Below, one piece after another: positions 1 to 6,127 of a DNA stretch of 6,329 nucleotides. The DNA is from Bdellovibrio sp. (GTDB lineage Bacteria; Bdellovibrionota; Bdellovibrionia; Bdellovibrionales; Bdellovibrionaceae), in the NCBI GenBank assembly GCA_017745015.1, contig JAGIAF010000198.1, forward strand, positions 1 through 6,329, in the 5' to 3' direction. Each line of letters opens with the position of its first letter. Position 1 is the first letter of the stretch. The notes below the pieces were generated by a model. That model was not told where the DNA came from and made no database searches. It saw only the letters and a program-made list of their open reading frames with translations. Position numbers and translations under genes: made by a program.

Positions 1-18
1 GGACCCTTATATCGCTAA

Positions 19-1389
19 CTAAATTTCGCAAGAACGAGACATTTGCGGGGCACCTGGAAGATAGTTTTCTAGGTCCGCATCGAATTGCAAGCTTCCACTG
101 CGGCATGAGTTCAGTAAGATATCGCGAGCGGCCGATGCATTATCAATTAAACGAGCAAAATCCTTCTCGCTATAGAGCAATTCATTTGCGAAGTAATTGC
201 GTCCATCTTGCGTGCGAAGCTGGCGTTCAAACTGCATAAAGAGACTATATGTAGTGTAGCTGAAATGACGGACTTTCTGAAGAACCTCAAATTGGCGCAT
301 CATATTCTCTTTGATGATGCCACAGTCGTTATCCTTTAAGAGCATTTCTTTGACCAGGGCCGCTTGGCGTCCTGCCATTGCTTGAGTTTCTTTCGCTGGA
401 ATAATCAATTTACCATCTTTCCATTCAGCATCGGATTTAGCGCGCTCAAGTTTTGAGGGGTTGGACGGATCGTTGTAGTACCAATAGAATTTGTAGTGAA
501 TGTTGCCGATGCGATCTTGTTGATTCAAAAGCGTATCAAGCAAAATCATATCGCCGAGGTCTTTCAGCTGGACTACGGTCTGTGCTATCTGGCTGAACTC
601 AGATGAGCCCGCGAGGTCTCTTGCAGAAGCAGAATTGGAAACTCGTTTAAATGGTGGTTGTTGCAAGAATCTTTGGTAGCGAGTGCTGTAATCGCCCTTG
701 CCATTAACTTCTGTGTATTTTTCTTCCTTTTTAGGGTTGTCGCTCAAGGCGCCAAATACTTGAGTCGTGGTGGAATCAAAGAGATCTAAATTGCGAGACG
801 GGGCTTTGTGAGCCTTTGCGTACTCTCTCCAGAAATAAGCATTTTCGTTTTTAGAATTCCCACTCCAGAACTTTACGGCCTTTTGTGTAAGTTGTTCGTG
901 AACTTTGCGATCCATAGTGCGAATCACGGCCACGGGAACTCGACCTGCACCACCTAAGATTCGAGAGATTTGGTAATAGCTTAAGATAGATGGGGTGTAA
1001 GAACAGCTGATGCTTTGCTTGAACTTGGCTTCTGTTTTAACAGGTAAGCGACTGGTAACGCAGGAAGAAGCATCAATGGATTTTTTCGGAAACTCAGGTG
1101 TTGGTTTAAGTAACAGAACACCCGGGTTGGTCGAGTTGTACTTTGGGCAAATTCCCATATTCGTATACAGATCGTAAGAGCAGAGTTCGCTCTCTGTTTC
1201 GATATCTTTCTTAGCATAAACACCAGCTGGCCACTTCTTAGGGATCACGCAAAATTCAGTCAGACGATTGGGAGAAAGAAAATTGGCGCGAGTTGCACCT
1301 TGGAGGTTTCCAAGATTCAACGCAAATACTGGCACAGTGGATATTAGGAAAGATCCAAAAACAGTCCACGAGATGATCGATTTCGTCAC
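19..1389 (-). CDS. Secreted FAM20C-like atypical kinase candidate
   Basis: Encodes 456 aa, starting at GTG (1389-1387) with a strong AAAGGAG Shine-Dalgarno six bases upstream and ending at TAG. Residues 1-23 form a Sec signal peptide (Lys3, hydrophobic core, VFA cleavage site before Leu24), so the protein should be periplasmic or secreted. By eye, the rest follows the motif order of FAM20C-type secretory kinases. LLLKP (Lys95) resembles the nucleotide-binding lysine segment (LFKP). YYQISRILGGAGRVP (138-152) resembles FAM20C's AFHLDRIL..RRVPP. NQQDR (289-293, Asp292) resembles GNMDR with its catalytic Asp. LKDNDCG (351-357, Asp353) resembles the metal-binding LDNGRGFG. The C-terminal helices, ending near Cys429, also match in pattern. 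All eight cysteines (47, 70, 81, 110, 129, 356, 429, 454) lie in the mature part, which suits disulfides. The alpha-C glutamate is not obvious, so activity is uncertain. Substrate unknown; a HipA/PI4K-type relative is the alternative. Confidence 0.7.
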   Translation of the reverse strand: MTKSIISWTVFGSFLISTVPVFALNLGNLQGATRANFLSPNRLTEFCVIPKKWPAGVYAKKDIETESELCSYDLYTNMGICPKYNSTNPGVLLLKPTPEFPKKSIDASSCVTSRLPVKTEAKFKQSISCSYTPSILSYYQISRILGGAGRVPVAVIRTMDRKVHEQLTQKAVKFWSGNSKNENAYFWREYAKAHKAPSRNLDLFDSTTTQVFGALSDNPKKEEKYTEVNGKGDYSTRYQRFLQQPPFKRVSNSASARDLAGSSEFSQIAQTVVQLKDLGDMILLDTLLNQQDRIGNIHYKFYWYYNDPSNPSKLERAKSDAEWKDGKLIIPAKETQAMAGRQAALVKEMLLKDNDCGIIKENMMRQFEVLQKVRHFSYTTYSLFMQFERQLRTQDGRNYFANELLYSEKDFARLIDNASAARDILLNSCRSGSLQFDADLENYLPGAPQMSRSCEI

Positions 1390-1592
1390 GATTCACTCCT
1401 TTGATGTCAAAGTGATAATCGAAGGGTCCTGTCTAGACACCTTACAATCTTGACCAAGTCTCTCTGCACCTTGGGCGTTGCTGTAAAAGCAGCAGACAGA
1501 AAAATTTGATTATTATGTAGACTGCACTCGCTTTCCATTTTTTTGGTCCAGGGCTCTTGTGTGTTTTAACATTCTTATTAATCATTAAAGGA
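1390..1592. promoter_or_regulatory. Divergent intergenic region with promoters of both exported-protein genes
   Basis: This 203-bp gap separates the start codons of two divergent genes and must hold the 5' signals of both, unless one belongs to a longer unit. Visible elements are a Shine-Dalgarno for the minus gene (AAAGGAG, complement of about 1396-1402), a 10-bp perfect palindrome TGTCTAGACA at 1430-1439, a weak hairpin at 1479-1494, and an A/T-rich stretch at 1501-1516. I could not find a convincing -35/-10 pair for the minus-strand gene. The shared region makes common regulation possible, but the sequence does not prove it. Confidence 0.5.
1511..1516 (+). promoter_or_regulatory. Candidate -10 box (TATTAT) for the lipoprotein gene
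   Basis: TATTAT matches the sigma-70 -10 consensus at five of six bases and lies about 75 bases upstream of the lipoprotein start in an A/T-rich patch. No recognisable -35 hexamer sits 16-18 bases upstream and there is no TGn extension, so an activator or another sigma factor may be needed, or the match may be chance. Confidence 0.25.
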
Positions 1593-2438
1593 ATGAAACA
1601 AAACACCACTACCAAAAAAATAGCAGCAGGAATTTTGTTAACCCTTTCTATGAGCGCTTGTGCTCCTAACAGCTCTTCTTTTCAGGCCGCAAACGTTCCG
1701 GCATCGGATGAGCAGAATGGATCTGAGTCCACAGACACGCCACAGGCGGTAGCGCCGACGGTGCCATCGGACAATGCAGAAGTCTCGGCTTTTCGTTTAG
1801 ACGAAGAAGCAAAGAAATTTAAAACTCGTTACGGCGTCGATGATGTCTTCACGAAATTGACGGACAACAGAGGAAAAGGCGTGGAAGAGTTGTGGGGCAC
1901 GCGCAATATGCGTGTGGTTCTTCAAGGTGTTCTGTACCGAGGTGGCGCGAATAATAAGTATCTTGCGACTCCGCGCTCAAACACAAATCCACTTCCAAAA
2001 GTGGGCTTAACGAATCTTTGTAAAGAGGATTTCGGAGCTGCGGTGTACTTGTATTCAGAAAATTTTGATACAGCACCAAAAACTACGAACTGTAAAAACA
2101 CAAGCCATCAGGATCAAACTCTTAATTACAAGCAGTATGCGGCATCTGGAGAGAAAGAAAAAATTCTTGCGATGGTTTATGATCGTATCAAAGGTAAAAT
2201 CAACGGTCCGATCTATGCACACTGTTGGAACGGTTGGCATTCCTCTGGTTTGATTTCCGGAATCGCATTAAAGCAATTTTGTAATTGGTCCGACGCAAAA
2301 GCAGATGCTTACTGGGTGAAAAACACAGATGGCAACTCGGATGGTTTTGCAAGCATTCGTAAAAAGCTGAAGGACTTTAAGCCTCTTGCGAAATACGCGA
2401 TCACTCAAGAAGAGCGTGATCTAATTTGCCCGAAGTAA
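1593..2438 (+). CDS. Outer-membrane lipoprotein with cysteine-phosphatase-like (DSP) fold
   Basis: Encodes 281 aa from the ATG at 1593, chosen because it gives a compact lipoprotein signal: Lys2, Lys8 and Lys9, a hydrophobic core, then SMSAC with Cys23 as the lipidated residue. The next residues are APN, with no Asp at +2, so the outer membrane is likely. AAAGGA abuts the ATG, which is unusually close spacing. Residues 24-65 are a Ser/Pro/Ala-rich linker. The globular part has VLYRGG (113-118), typical of bacterial dual-specificity phosphatase-like proteins, and the P-loop HCWNGWHSSG (210-219) with Cys211. In canonical phosphatases (HCxxGxxR[ST]G) an Arg sits six residues after the Cys; here it is Ser217, while Gly214 and Ser-Gly (218-219) are kept. 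The protein may be a non-classical phosphatase, or a binding domain without catalysis. It lies divergent from the kinase-like gene. General acid not assignable. Confidence 0.7.
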   Translation: MKQNTTTKKIAAGILLTLSMSACAPNSSSFQAANVPASDEQNGSESTDTPQAVAPTVPSDNAEVSAFRLDEEAKKFKTRYGVDDVFTKLTDNRGKGVEELWGTRNMRVVLQGVLYRGGANNKYLATPRSNTNPLPKVGLTNLCKEDFGAAVYLYSENFDTAPKTTNCKNTSHQDQTLNYKQYAASGEKEKILAMVYDRIKGKINGPIYAHCWNGWHSSGLISGIALKQFCNWSDAKADAYWVKNTDGNSDGFASIRKKLKDFKPLAKYAITQEERDLICPK

Positions 2439-2474
2439 GTCTAGAGAATTTTATAAATTAGTCAGATTCGATCA

Positions 2475-2483
2475 TGCTATACT
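2475..2483 (+). promoter_or_regulatory. Extended -10 promoter for rtcB
   Basis: TGCTATACT is an extended -10 element (TGn followed by TATACT, five of six matches to TATAAT), placed 31 bases before the rtcB ATG. No clear -35 is visible, as is usual for extended -10 promoters. The predicted transcription start is near 2489-2491. Confidence 0.5.
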
Positions 2484-2484
2484 G

Positions 2485-2507
2485 AAGCCTCCTTTTGGGA
2501 GGTTTTT
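2485..2507 (+). terminator. Intrinsic terminator-like hairpin overlapping the rtcB Shine-Dalgarno
   Basis: CCTCC (2488-2492) pairs with GGAGG (2498-2502) around a TTTTG loop. AAG at 2485-2487 can extend the stem with TTT at 2503-2505 (one G-U pair). A run of five T follows the core stem. It lies 46 bases after the lipoprotein stop and probably ends that transcript. The GGAGG arm is also the only good Shine-Dalgarno for rtcB, 11 bases before its ATG. Confidence 0.6.
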
Positions 2508-2513
2508 GTATTT

Positions 2514-3698
2514 ATGCCTATCTTTGATAACGTAAAATCAGCACATGTTCCGGTGAAGCTTTGGACTCCCTCCAAGGACATGGAACCGCAAGCTCTGAAG
2601 CAGTTGCAAAACACCGCTTCGCTGCCATTCGTTTTCAAACATGTAGCGGCGATGCCAGACGTGCACTTGGGTATTGGTGCAACTGTCGGAAGTGTGGTGG
2701 CTACCAAAGGTGCGGTGATTCCTGCCGCAGTCGGAGTAGATATCGGCTGCGGTATGATCGCGGCTCGTCTCAACGTCGAGCCCGAAAAAATCCTCAATCG
2801 CTTGGAACGAATTCGTTTCGCCATTGAAGCTGCGGTGCCAGTTGGTACTGAGTCTAATTCCGTAATGTCGAAGTCAGCCTCCCATTGGTCCGGCTGGAAA
2901 GAGATGCCTGAGTCAGTCAGTAACTTGCGCCTAGAAAAACGCGCTGGGTTGCAATTAGGAACTTTAGGTGGTGGCAATCACTTTATCGAAGTGTGCTTAG
3001 ATACGGAAGGCGCCGTGTGGGTGATGTTGCACTCAGGCTCGCGCAATGTCGGTAAGTCATTGGCAGAAGAACACATTCGTCATGCCAAGGGCGAAATCAA
3101 AAGGCTCGCGGTCAGTTTGCCGGATCCTGATTTAGCTTATTATCTCGAAGGAACGCAAGAGTACGCCAACTACATGCGTGATCTGAAGTGGGCGCAAAGT
3201 TATGCCCTCGAGAATCGTGAAGAAATGTTCCGTCGTATCTTGCAAGCGATCTCCGTGCAAATCGGTATGGGTGGCGCTGAAGTTCCGTATTCGATGAAAG
3301 TAAACTGTCATCACAATTATGCCACTCATGAGATTCACTACGGCGAAGATGTCCTCGTCACTCGCATAGGGGCTGTCCGCGCCCAAGTAGGGGACTTGGG
3401 AATCATTCCGGGCTCCATGGGAGCAAGGTCCTATATTGTGCGCGGTAAAGGAAATCCGGAATCCTTTAATTCCTGTGCTCATGGAGCGGGACGACGCATG
3501 TCGCGCTCGGAAGCCAAACGTCGTTTTACCGTTGAAGATTTACGTCGTGAAACCGCGGGAGTGGAATGCCGCAAGGACTCAGGTGTGATTGATGAAATTC
3601 CATCGGCTTACAAAGACATCGATCAAGTCATGGCTAATCAAAACGATCTTGTCGAAGTCGTCGCCATTCTTAAACAAGTTCTCTGCGTCAAAGGCTAA
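2514..3698 (+). CDS. rtcB: RtcB family RNA ligase
   Basis: Encodes 394 aa, a normal length for compact bacterial RtcB. RtcB proteins join RNA 3'-phosphate or 2',3'-cyclic phosphate ends to 5'-OH ends in the cytoplasm, using GTP and Mn2+, in RNA repair and in tRNA or stress-cleaved RNA healing. All signature residues are present: GVDIGCGM with Asp76 and Cys79 (metal binding), GGGNHF with Asn155 and His156, MLHSGSRN with His173, NCHHNY with His267, and CAHGAGRRMSR with His323 as the guanylylated residue. The start is the ATG after the GGAGG at 2498-2502. No rtcA, archease or sigma-54 activator rtcR gene is visible next to it. The gene has its own extended -10 promoter and converges with the GFA gene, so it looks monocistronic. 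Family assignment is secure; the RNA substrate in this organism is not known. Confidence 0.96.
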   Translation: MPIFDNVKSAHVPVKLWTPSKDMEPQALKQLQNTASLPFVFKHVAAMPDVHLGIGATVGSVVATKGAVIPAAVGVDIGCGMIAARLNVEPEKILNRLERIRFAIEAAVPVGTESNSVMSKSASHWSGWKEMPESVSNLRLEKRAGLQLGTLGGGNHFIEVCLDTEGAVWVMLHSGSRNVGKSLAEEHIRHAKGEIKRLAVSLPDPDLAYYLEGTQEYANYMRDLKWAQSYALENREEMFRRILQAISVQIGMGGAEVPYSMKVNCHHNYATHEIHYGEDVLVTRIGAVRAQVGDLGIIPGSMGARSYIVRGKGNPESFNSCAHGAGRRMSRSEAKRRFTVEDLRRETAGVECRKDSGVIDEIPSAYKDIDQVMANQNDLVEVVAILKQVLCVKG

Positions 3699-4099
3699 GA
3701 CGGAAATGTCTCAAACTTCATGGCTTCTGCAAGCGTGTCTTCCCAAGAGGCGCGGCTTGCGCAAAAGATGTGCGCGTTGGGTTTAGCCGTCACCGCCGTA
3801 TCAAGGCTTCCCGCAGGAACGACCAATAGCTTTCCATCCATTTGTACATTCGGCAGAGCGGAACTGCACTCCGAACAGAATCCCTTCGCATGGCGTGTGC
3901 CGGGGAGAGTGAAGATTTTAACTTTACTTTCTCCTTGCAACCATTTCAGTTGAGCATGCGTCGAAAACAAGTTCGCCGCAAAGGCAGAACCTGTATCTTT
4001 TTGACAGTGCTTGCAATGGCAAAGGAAGAAACTTTCAAACTCGCCCGTAACTTCAAATTTTACTGTTCCACAAAGACAAGATCCGTGATGTGTGTTCAT
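3695..4099 (-). CDS. GFA family zinc protein (glutathione-dependent formaldehyde-activating enzyme-like)
   Basis: Encodes 134 aa from the ATG at 4099-4097, a typical length for the GFA/CENP-V fold. Zinc ligands follow the family pattern: GSCLCG (Cys8, Cys10) with FCSEC (Cys75, Cys78) for the structural zinc, and CHCKHCQ (Cys27, Cys29, Cys32) for the second site, followed by the conserved TGSAFAANL. PAGSLD (96-100) and HIFCASRASW (110-119) are also family-typical. The namesake enzyme was reported to help form S-hydroxymethylglutathione, but most small paralogues have no proven reaction and I make no substrate claim. No signal peptide, so cytoplasmic. An in-frame TTG at 4144 would add 15 residues; I prefer the ATG because the family starts just before the GSCxCG motif, although it lacks a clear Shine-Dalgarno. 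Its stop codon overlaps that of rtcB. Confidence 0.9.
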   Translation of the reverse strand: MNTHHGSCLCGTVKFEVTGEFESFFLCHCKHCQKDTGSAFAANLFSTHAQLKWLQGESKVKIFTLPGTRHAKGFCSECSSALPNVQMDGKLLVVPAGSLDTAVTAKPNAHIFCASRASWEDTLAEAMKFETFPS

Positions 4100-4118
4100 C
4101 GGCTGATTACAGCAATGA

Positions 4119-4124
4119 TTGACA
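4119..4124 (+). promoter_or_regulatory. Candidate -35 (TTGACA) for the peptidase gene
   Basis: A perfect consensus TTGACA lies 48 bases upstream of the S9 peptidase ATG, in the 72-bp gap between two divergent genes. No good -10 hexamer follows at 16-18 bases (CAATCT at 4142-4147 is poor), so this is only a candidate promoter. Confidence 0.3.
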
Positions 4125-4161
4125 TAGTTGTAAAGGCTGTTCAATCTTTAAGCGCCGACTT

Positions 4162-4165
4162 GGAG
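4162..4165 (+). promoter_or_regulatory. Ribosome binding site that fixes the peptidase start
   Basis: GGAG sits six bases before the ATG at 4172. It decides the start, because the reading frame stays open upstream to about 3842 without being coding there. Confidence 0.75.
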
Positions 4166-4171
4166 TTTATA

Positions 4172-6067
4172 ATGAATGCAGAATACATTCCCCGCGAAGT
4201 TCTCTTTAGTAATCCCGACATCGCTCAGATCAGAATCAGTCCTGATGGCAAGTACGTAGCGTATTTAGCTGAGTCCAACGGGTTTATGAATGTATGGGTT
4301 CAAGAATTCGGTAAGCCCGAGACCGCGAAAGTCCTTACCAAGGACACTAAGCGTGGCATTACGATGTATCATTGGACTTATGCTCCTGGAATTTTGATTT
4401 ACGATCAAGACGCCAACGGTGATGAAAACTACGGTCTTTGCACCGTGAATGTTGTTACGGGCGAGGTGGAGGAGATCACGAAGCCCGGTCATGCGGCGAC
4501 TGAAGTGAATATGGTCAGTCATCTTCGTCCCAATGAAGTGATCATCATGACCAATGCCCGTGATCCCAATTATTTTGATTTTCAGATTTTGGATCTGACA
4601 ACAAAAACTATGACTCTCTTGTTTGAGAATTCTGAAAACCTAGCCGGCGTTGCCTTCGACAAACATTTTAATCCTGTTATGGCTACGAAAGCGAATGGCG
4701 ATGGTTCTTCAGTGGTTTTGTTATGGGATAAACTTAAAAAGTCCTTCGTTGAAATGTGGACGATTTTGTTTGAGGACAGCCTGACGACTTGGAACTGGCG
4801 GGCCTCAATTGACGGGGAAAAGCTTTATTGGATTGGCAGTCAAGGTCGCGATAAAGCCGCCTTGCAGGAGTGGGATTTAAAAACGGATGTTCGTAAAATC
4901 GTATCCGCAAGTGAAAAGGCGGATATCGATGGTTACTTGTTCCACCCAGAGATGGATAAACTTTTGTTCTCAACAGTGAATTATTTAAAGCGTGAATTCC
5001 AATTCCACGACGAAGAATTCAAATCCCACTTCAAACATTTGCAAAGTGTTATCGGTGAAGACATCAATATCACCTCCATGAGTCACAATGCTGAGCAATG
5101 GGTGGTGACAGCGAGTTTCTCTGATAAACCTGTGGCTTTTTACTTCTATGATGTGAAAACCAAAAAGGCTGGGGAATCCATTATCGGAAGAAAGTCTTTG
5201 GCGGCTTACACAAGTCGACTGAATCCAATGCAGCCAGTAGAAATCAAAGCCCGCGATGGTTTGACTTTGGTGTCTTATTTTACCAAAGCTAAAAACTCCG
5301 CAGATAATTCTTTGGTTTTGCTAGTTCACGGTGGTCCATGGCATCGCGACACTTACGGATACAACTCCCATCATCAATGGTTCTCTGATCGTGGCTATAA
5401 TGTTTTGAGTGTGAACTTCCGTGGTTCTACAGGATTCGGAAAAGCCTTCATCAGCGCCGGCAATCATGAGTGGGGTCGCAACATGCATAATGACCTGATT
5501 GATGGTGTTAACTGGGCCATTGCCAATGGTCACGCTGATCCTAAGAAGGTGGCTATCGTGGGTGCTTCTTACGGCGGCTATTCGGCACTTGCTGGTATCA
5601 CATTCACGCCGGATGTATTTGCAGCATCAGTGGATATTGTCGGACCTTCGAATCTTGAGACATTGTTGACGACGTTCCCGCCATACTGGAAGAGCTTCAT
5701 GCCGATGTTCTACAGATGCGTTGGTGATCCAACAACAGAAGAAGGTCGTAAGCTTTTGAAAGAGCGTTCACCGCTAAATCATGTTGATAAAATCAAAACC
5801 CCTCTGTTAATTTTGCAAGGCGCCAACGATCCTCGCGTTAAAAAGGCCGAGGCCGATCAGATTTACAACTCCATGGTCGCAAAGAAAATCCCCGTAGAGT
5901 ACGTGGTATTCCCAGACGAAGGCCACGGCTTTGTGCGCGCGTTAAACAATATGGGTGCGAATGCATTGGTGGAAGAATTTTTAGGAAAGTATCTTAAAGG
6001 ACGAGTGCAGCCGATTGGTGATCATGTCAAAAGATCTTCGGCGCAATTTATCATGACACCGCAGTAG
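4172..6067 (+). CDS. S9 family serine peptidase (prolyl oligopeptidase / acylaminoacyl peptidase-like)
   Basis: Encodes 631 aa. Residues from about 10 to 350 form the beta-propeller gate, with repeated propeller-type blades such as IRISPDGKYVAYLA (20-32) and DGEKLYWIGSQG (214-225). Residues from about 355 to 615 are the alpha/beta-hydrolase domain. The catalytic triad is complete: Ser466 in GASYGGY, Asp553 in GANDPRV and His585 in DEGHGF. HGGPW (386-390) marks the oxyanion-hole region, and NFRGSTGFG (415-423) is the typical S9 strand-turn motif. Such enzymes cut short peptides or N-acylated peptides; proline specificity cannot be read from sequence. There is no signal peptide from the chosen ATG, so the enzyme is predicted cytoplasmic, probably finishing degradation of imported or recycled peptides. 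The length is normal for the family. It is divergent from the GFA gene, with its own Shine-Dalgarno, and is followed by a long hairpin. Confidence 0.94.
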   Translation: MNAEYIPREVLFSNPDIAQIRISPDGKYVAYLAESNGFMNVWVQEFGKPETAKVLTKDTKRGITMYHWTYAPGILIYDQDANGDENYGLCTVNVVTGEVEEITKPGHAATEVNMVSHLRPNEVIIMTNARDPNYFDFQILDLTTKTMTLLFENSENLAGVAFDKHFNPVMATKANGDGSSVVLLWDKLKKSFVEMWTILFEDSLTTWNWRASIDGEKLYWIGSQGRDKAALQEWDLKTDVRKIVSASEKADIDGYLFHPEMDKLLFSTVNYLKREFQFHDEEFKSHFKHLQSVIGEDINITSMSHNAEQWVVTASFSDKPVAFYFYDVKTKKAGESIIGRKSLAAYTSRLNPMQPVEIKARDGLTLVSYFTKAKNSADNSLVLLVHGGPWHRDTYGYNSHHQWFSDRGYNVLSVNFRGSTGFGKAFISAGNHEWGRNMHNDLIDGVNWAIANGHADPKKVAIVGASYGGYSALAGITFTPDVFAASVDIVGPSNLETLLTTFPPYWKSFMPMFYRCVGDPTTEEGRKLLKERSPLNHVDKIKTPLLILQGANDPRVKKAEADQIYNSMVAKKIPVEYVVFPDEGHGFVRALNNMGANALVEEFLGKYLKGRVQPIGDHVKRSSAQFIMTPQ

Positions 6068-6070
6068 AGC

Positions 6071-6118
6071 AATCTGTAATGTTATTTTCTGCGGTCGCAG
6101 AAAATAACACTACAGATT
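6071..6118. terminator. Long 48-nt hairpin between convergent genes, probable bidirectional terminator
   Basis: AATCTGTA (6071-6078) pairs with 6111-6118. After one A-C mismatch (6079/6110), bases 6080-6092 pair fully with 6097-6109 around a GGTC loop. That gives 21 base pairs with a single mismatch. It starts 3 bases after the peptidase stop and ends 9 bases before the stop of the minus-strand gene, the usual place for a shared terminator. It lacks a clear T-run on either side, so it may act as an RNA-stabilising 3' structure rather than as a classical intrinsic terminator. Confidence 0.6.
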
Positions 6119-6127
6119 AATTGCGAA

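Noticed and set aside
1..1430. GGACCCTT at 2-8 region and AAGGGTCC at about 1422-1429 as inverted repeats flanking the kinase-like gene
   Set aside because: A match of about eight bases is expected by chance over this distance. There is no transposase and no target duplication.
1268..1453. Plus-strand open frame of 61 codons
   Set aside because: It is antisense to the signal-peptide end of the kinase-like gene and runs into its promoter region, with no family-like sequence.
1479..1494. TGCTG/CAGCA hairpin as a terminator or riboswitch
   Set aside because: The stem is only five pairs with no T-run, so it is too weak to call.
1557..1592. TTG start giving the lipoprotein 12 more residues
   Set aside because: It would place a second hydrophobic stretch before the lipoprotein signal and has no ribosome site. 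The ATG at 1593 gives a normal type II signal peptide.
2477..2977. Minus-strand open frame of 166 codons
   Set aside because: It is the shadow of rtcB on the opposite strand, low in family-like content, while rtcB is certain.
3842..4171. Upstream in-frame extension of the S9 peptidase (110 extra residues)
   Set aside because: It lies antisense to the GFA gene, its residues look like no propeller or signal peptide, and a clear GGAG plus ATG at 4172 matches the family's N-terminus.
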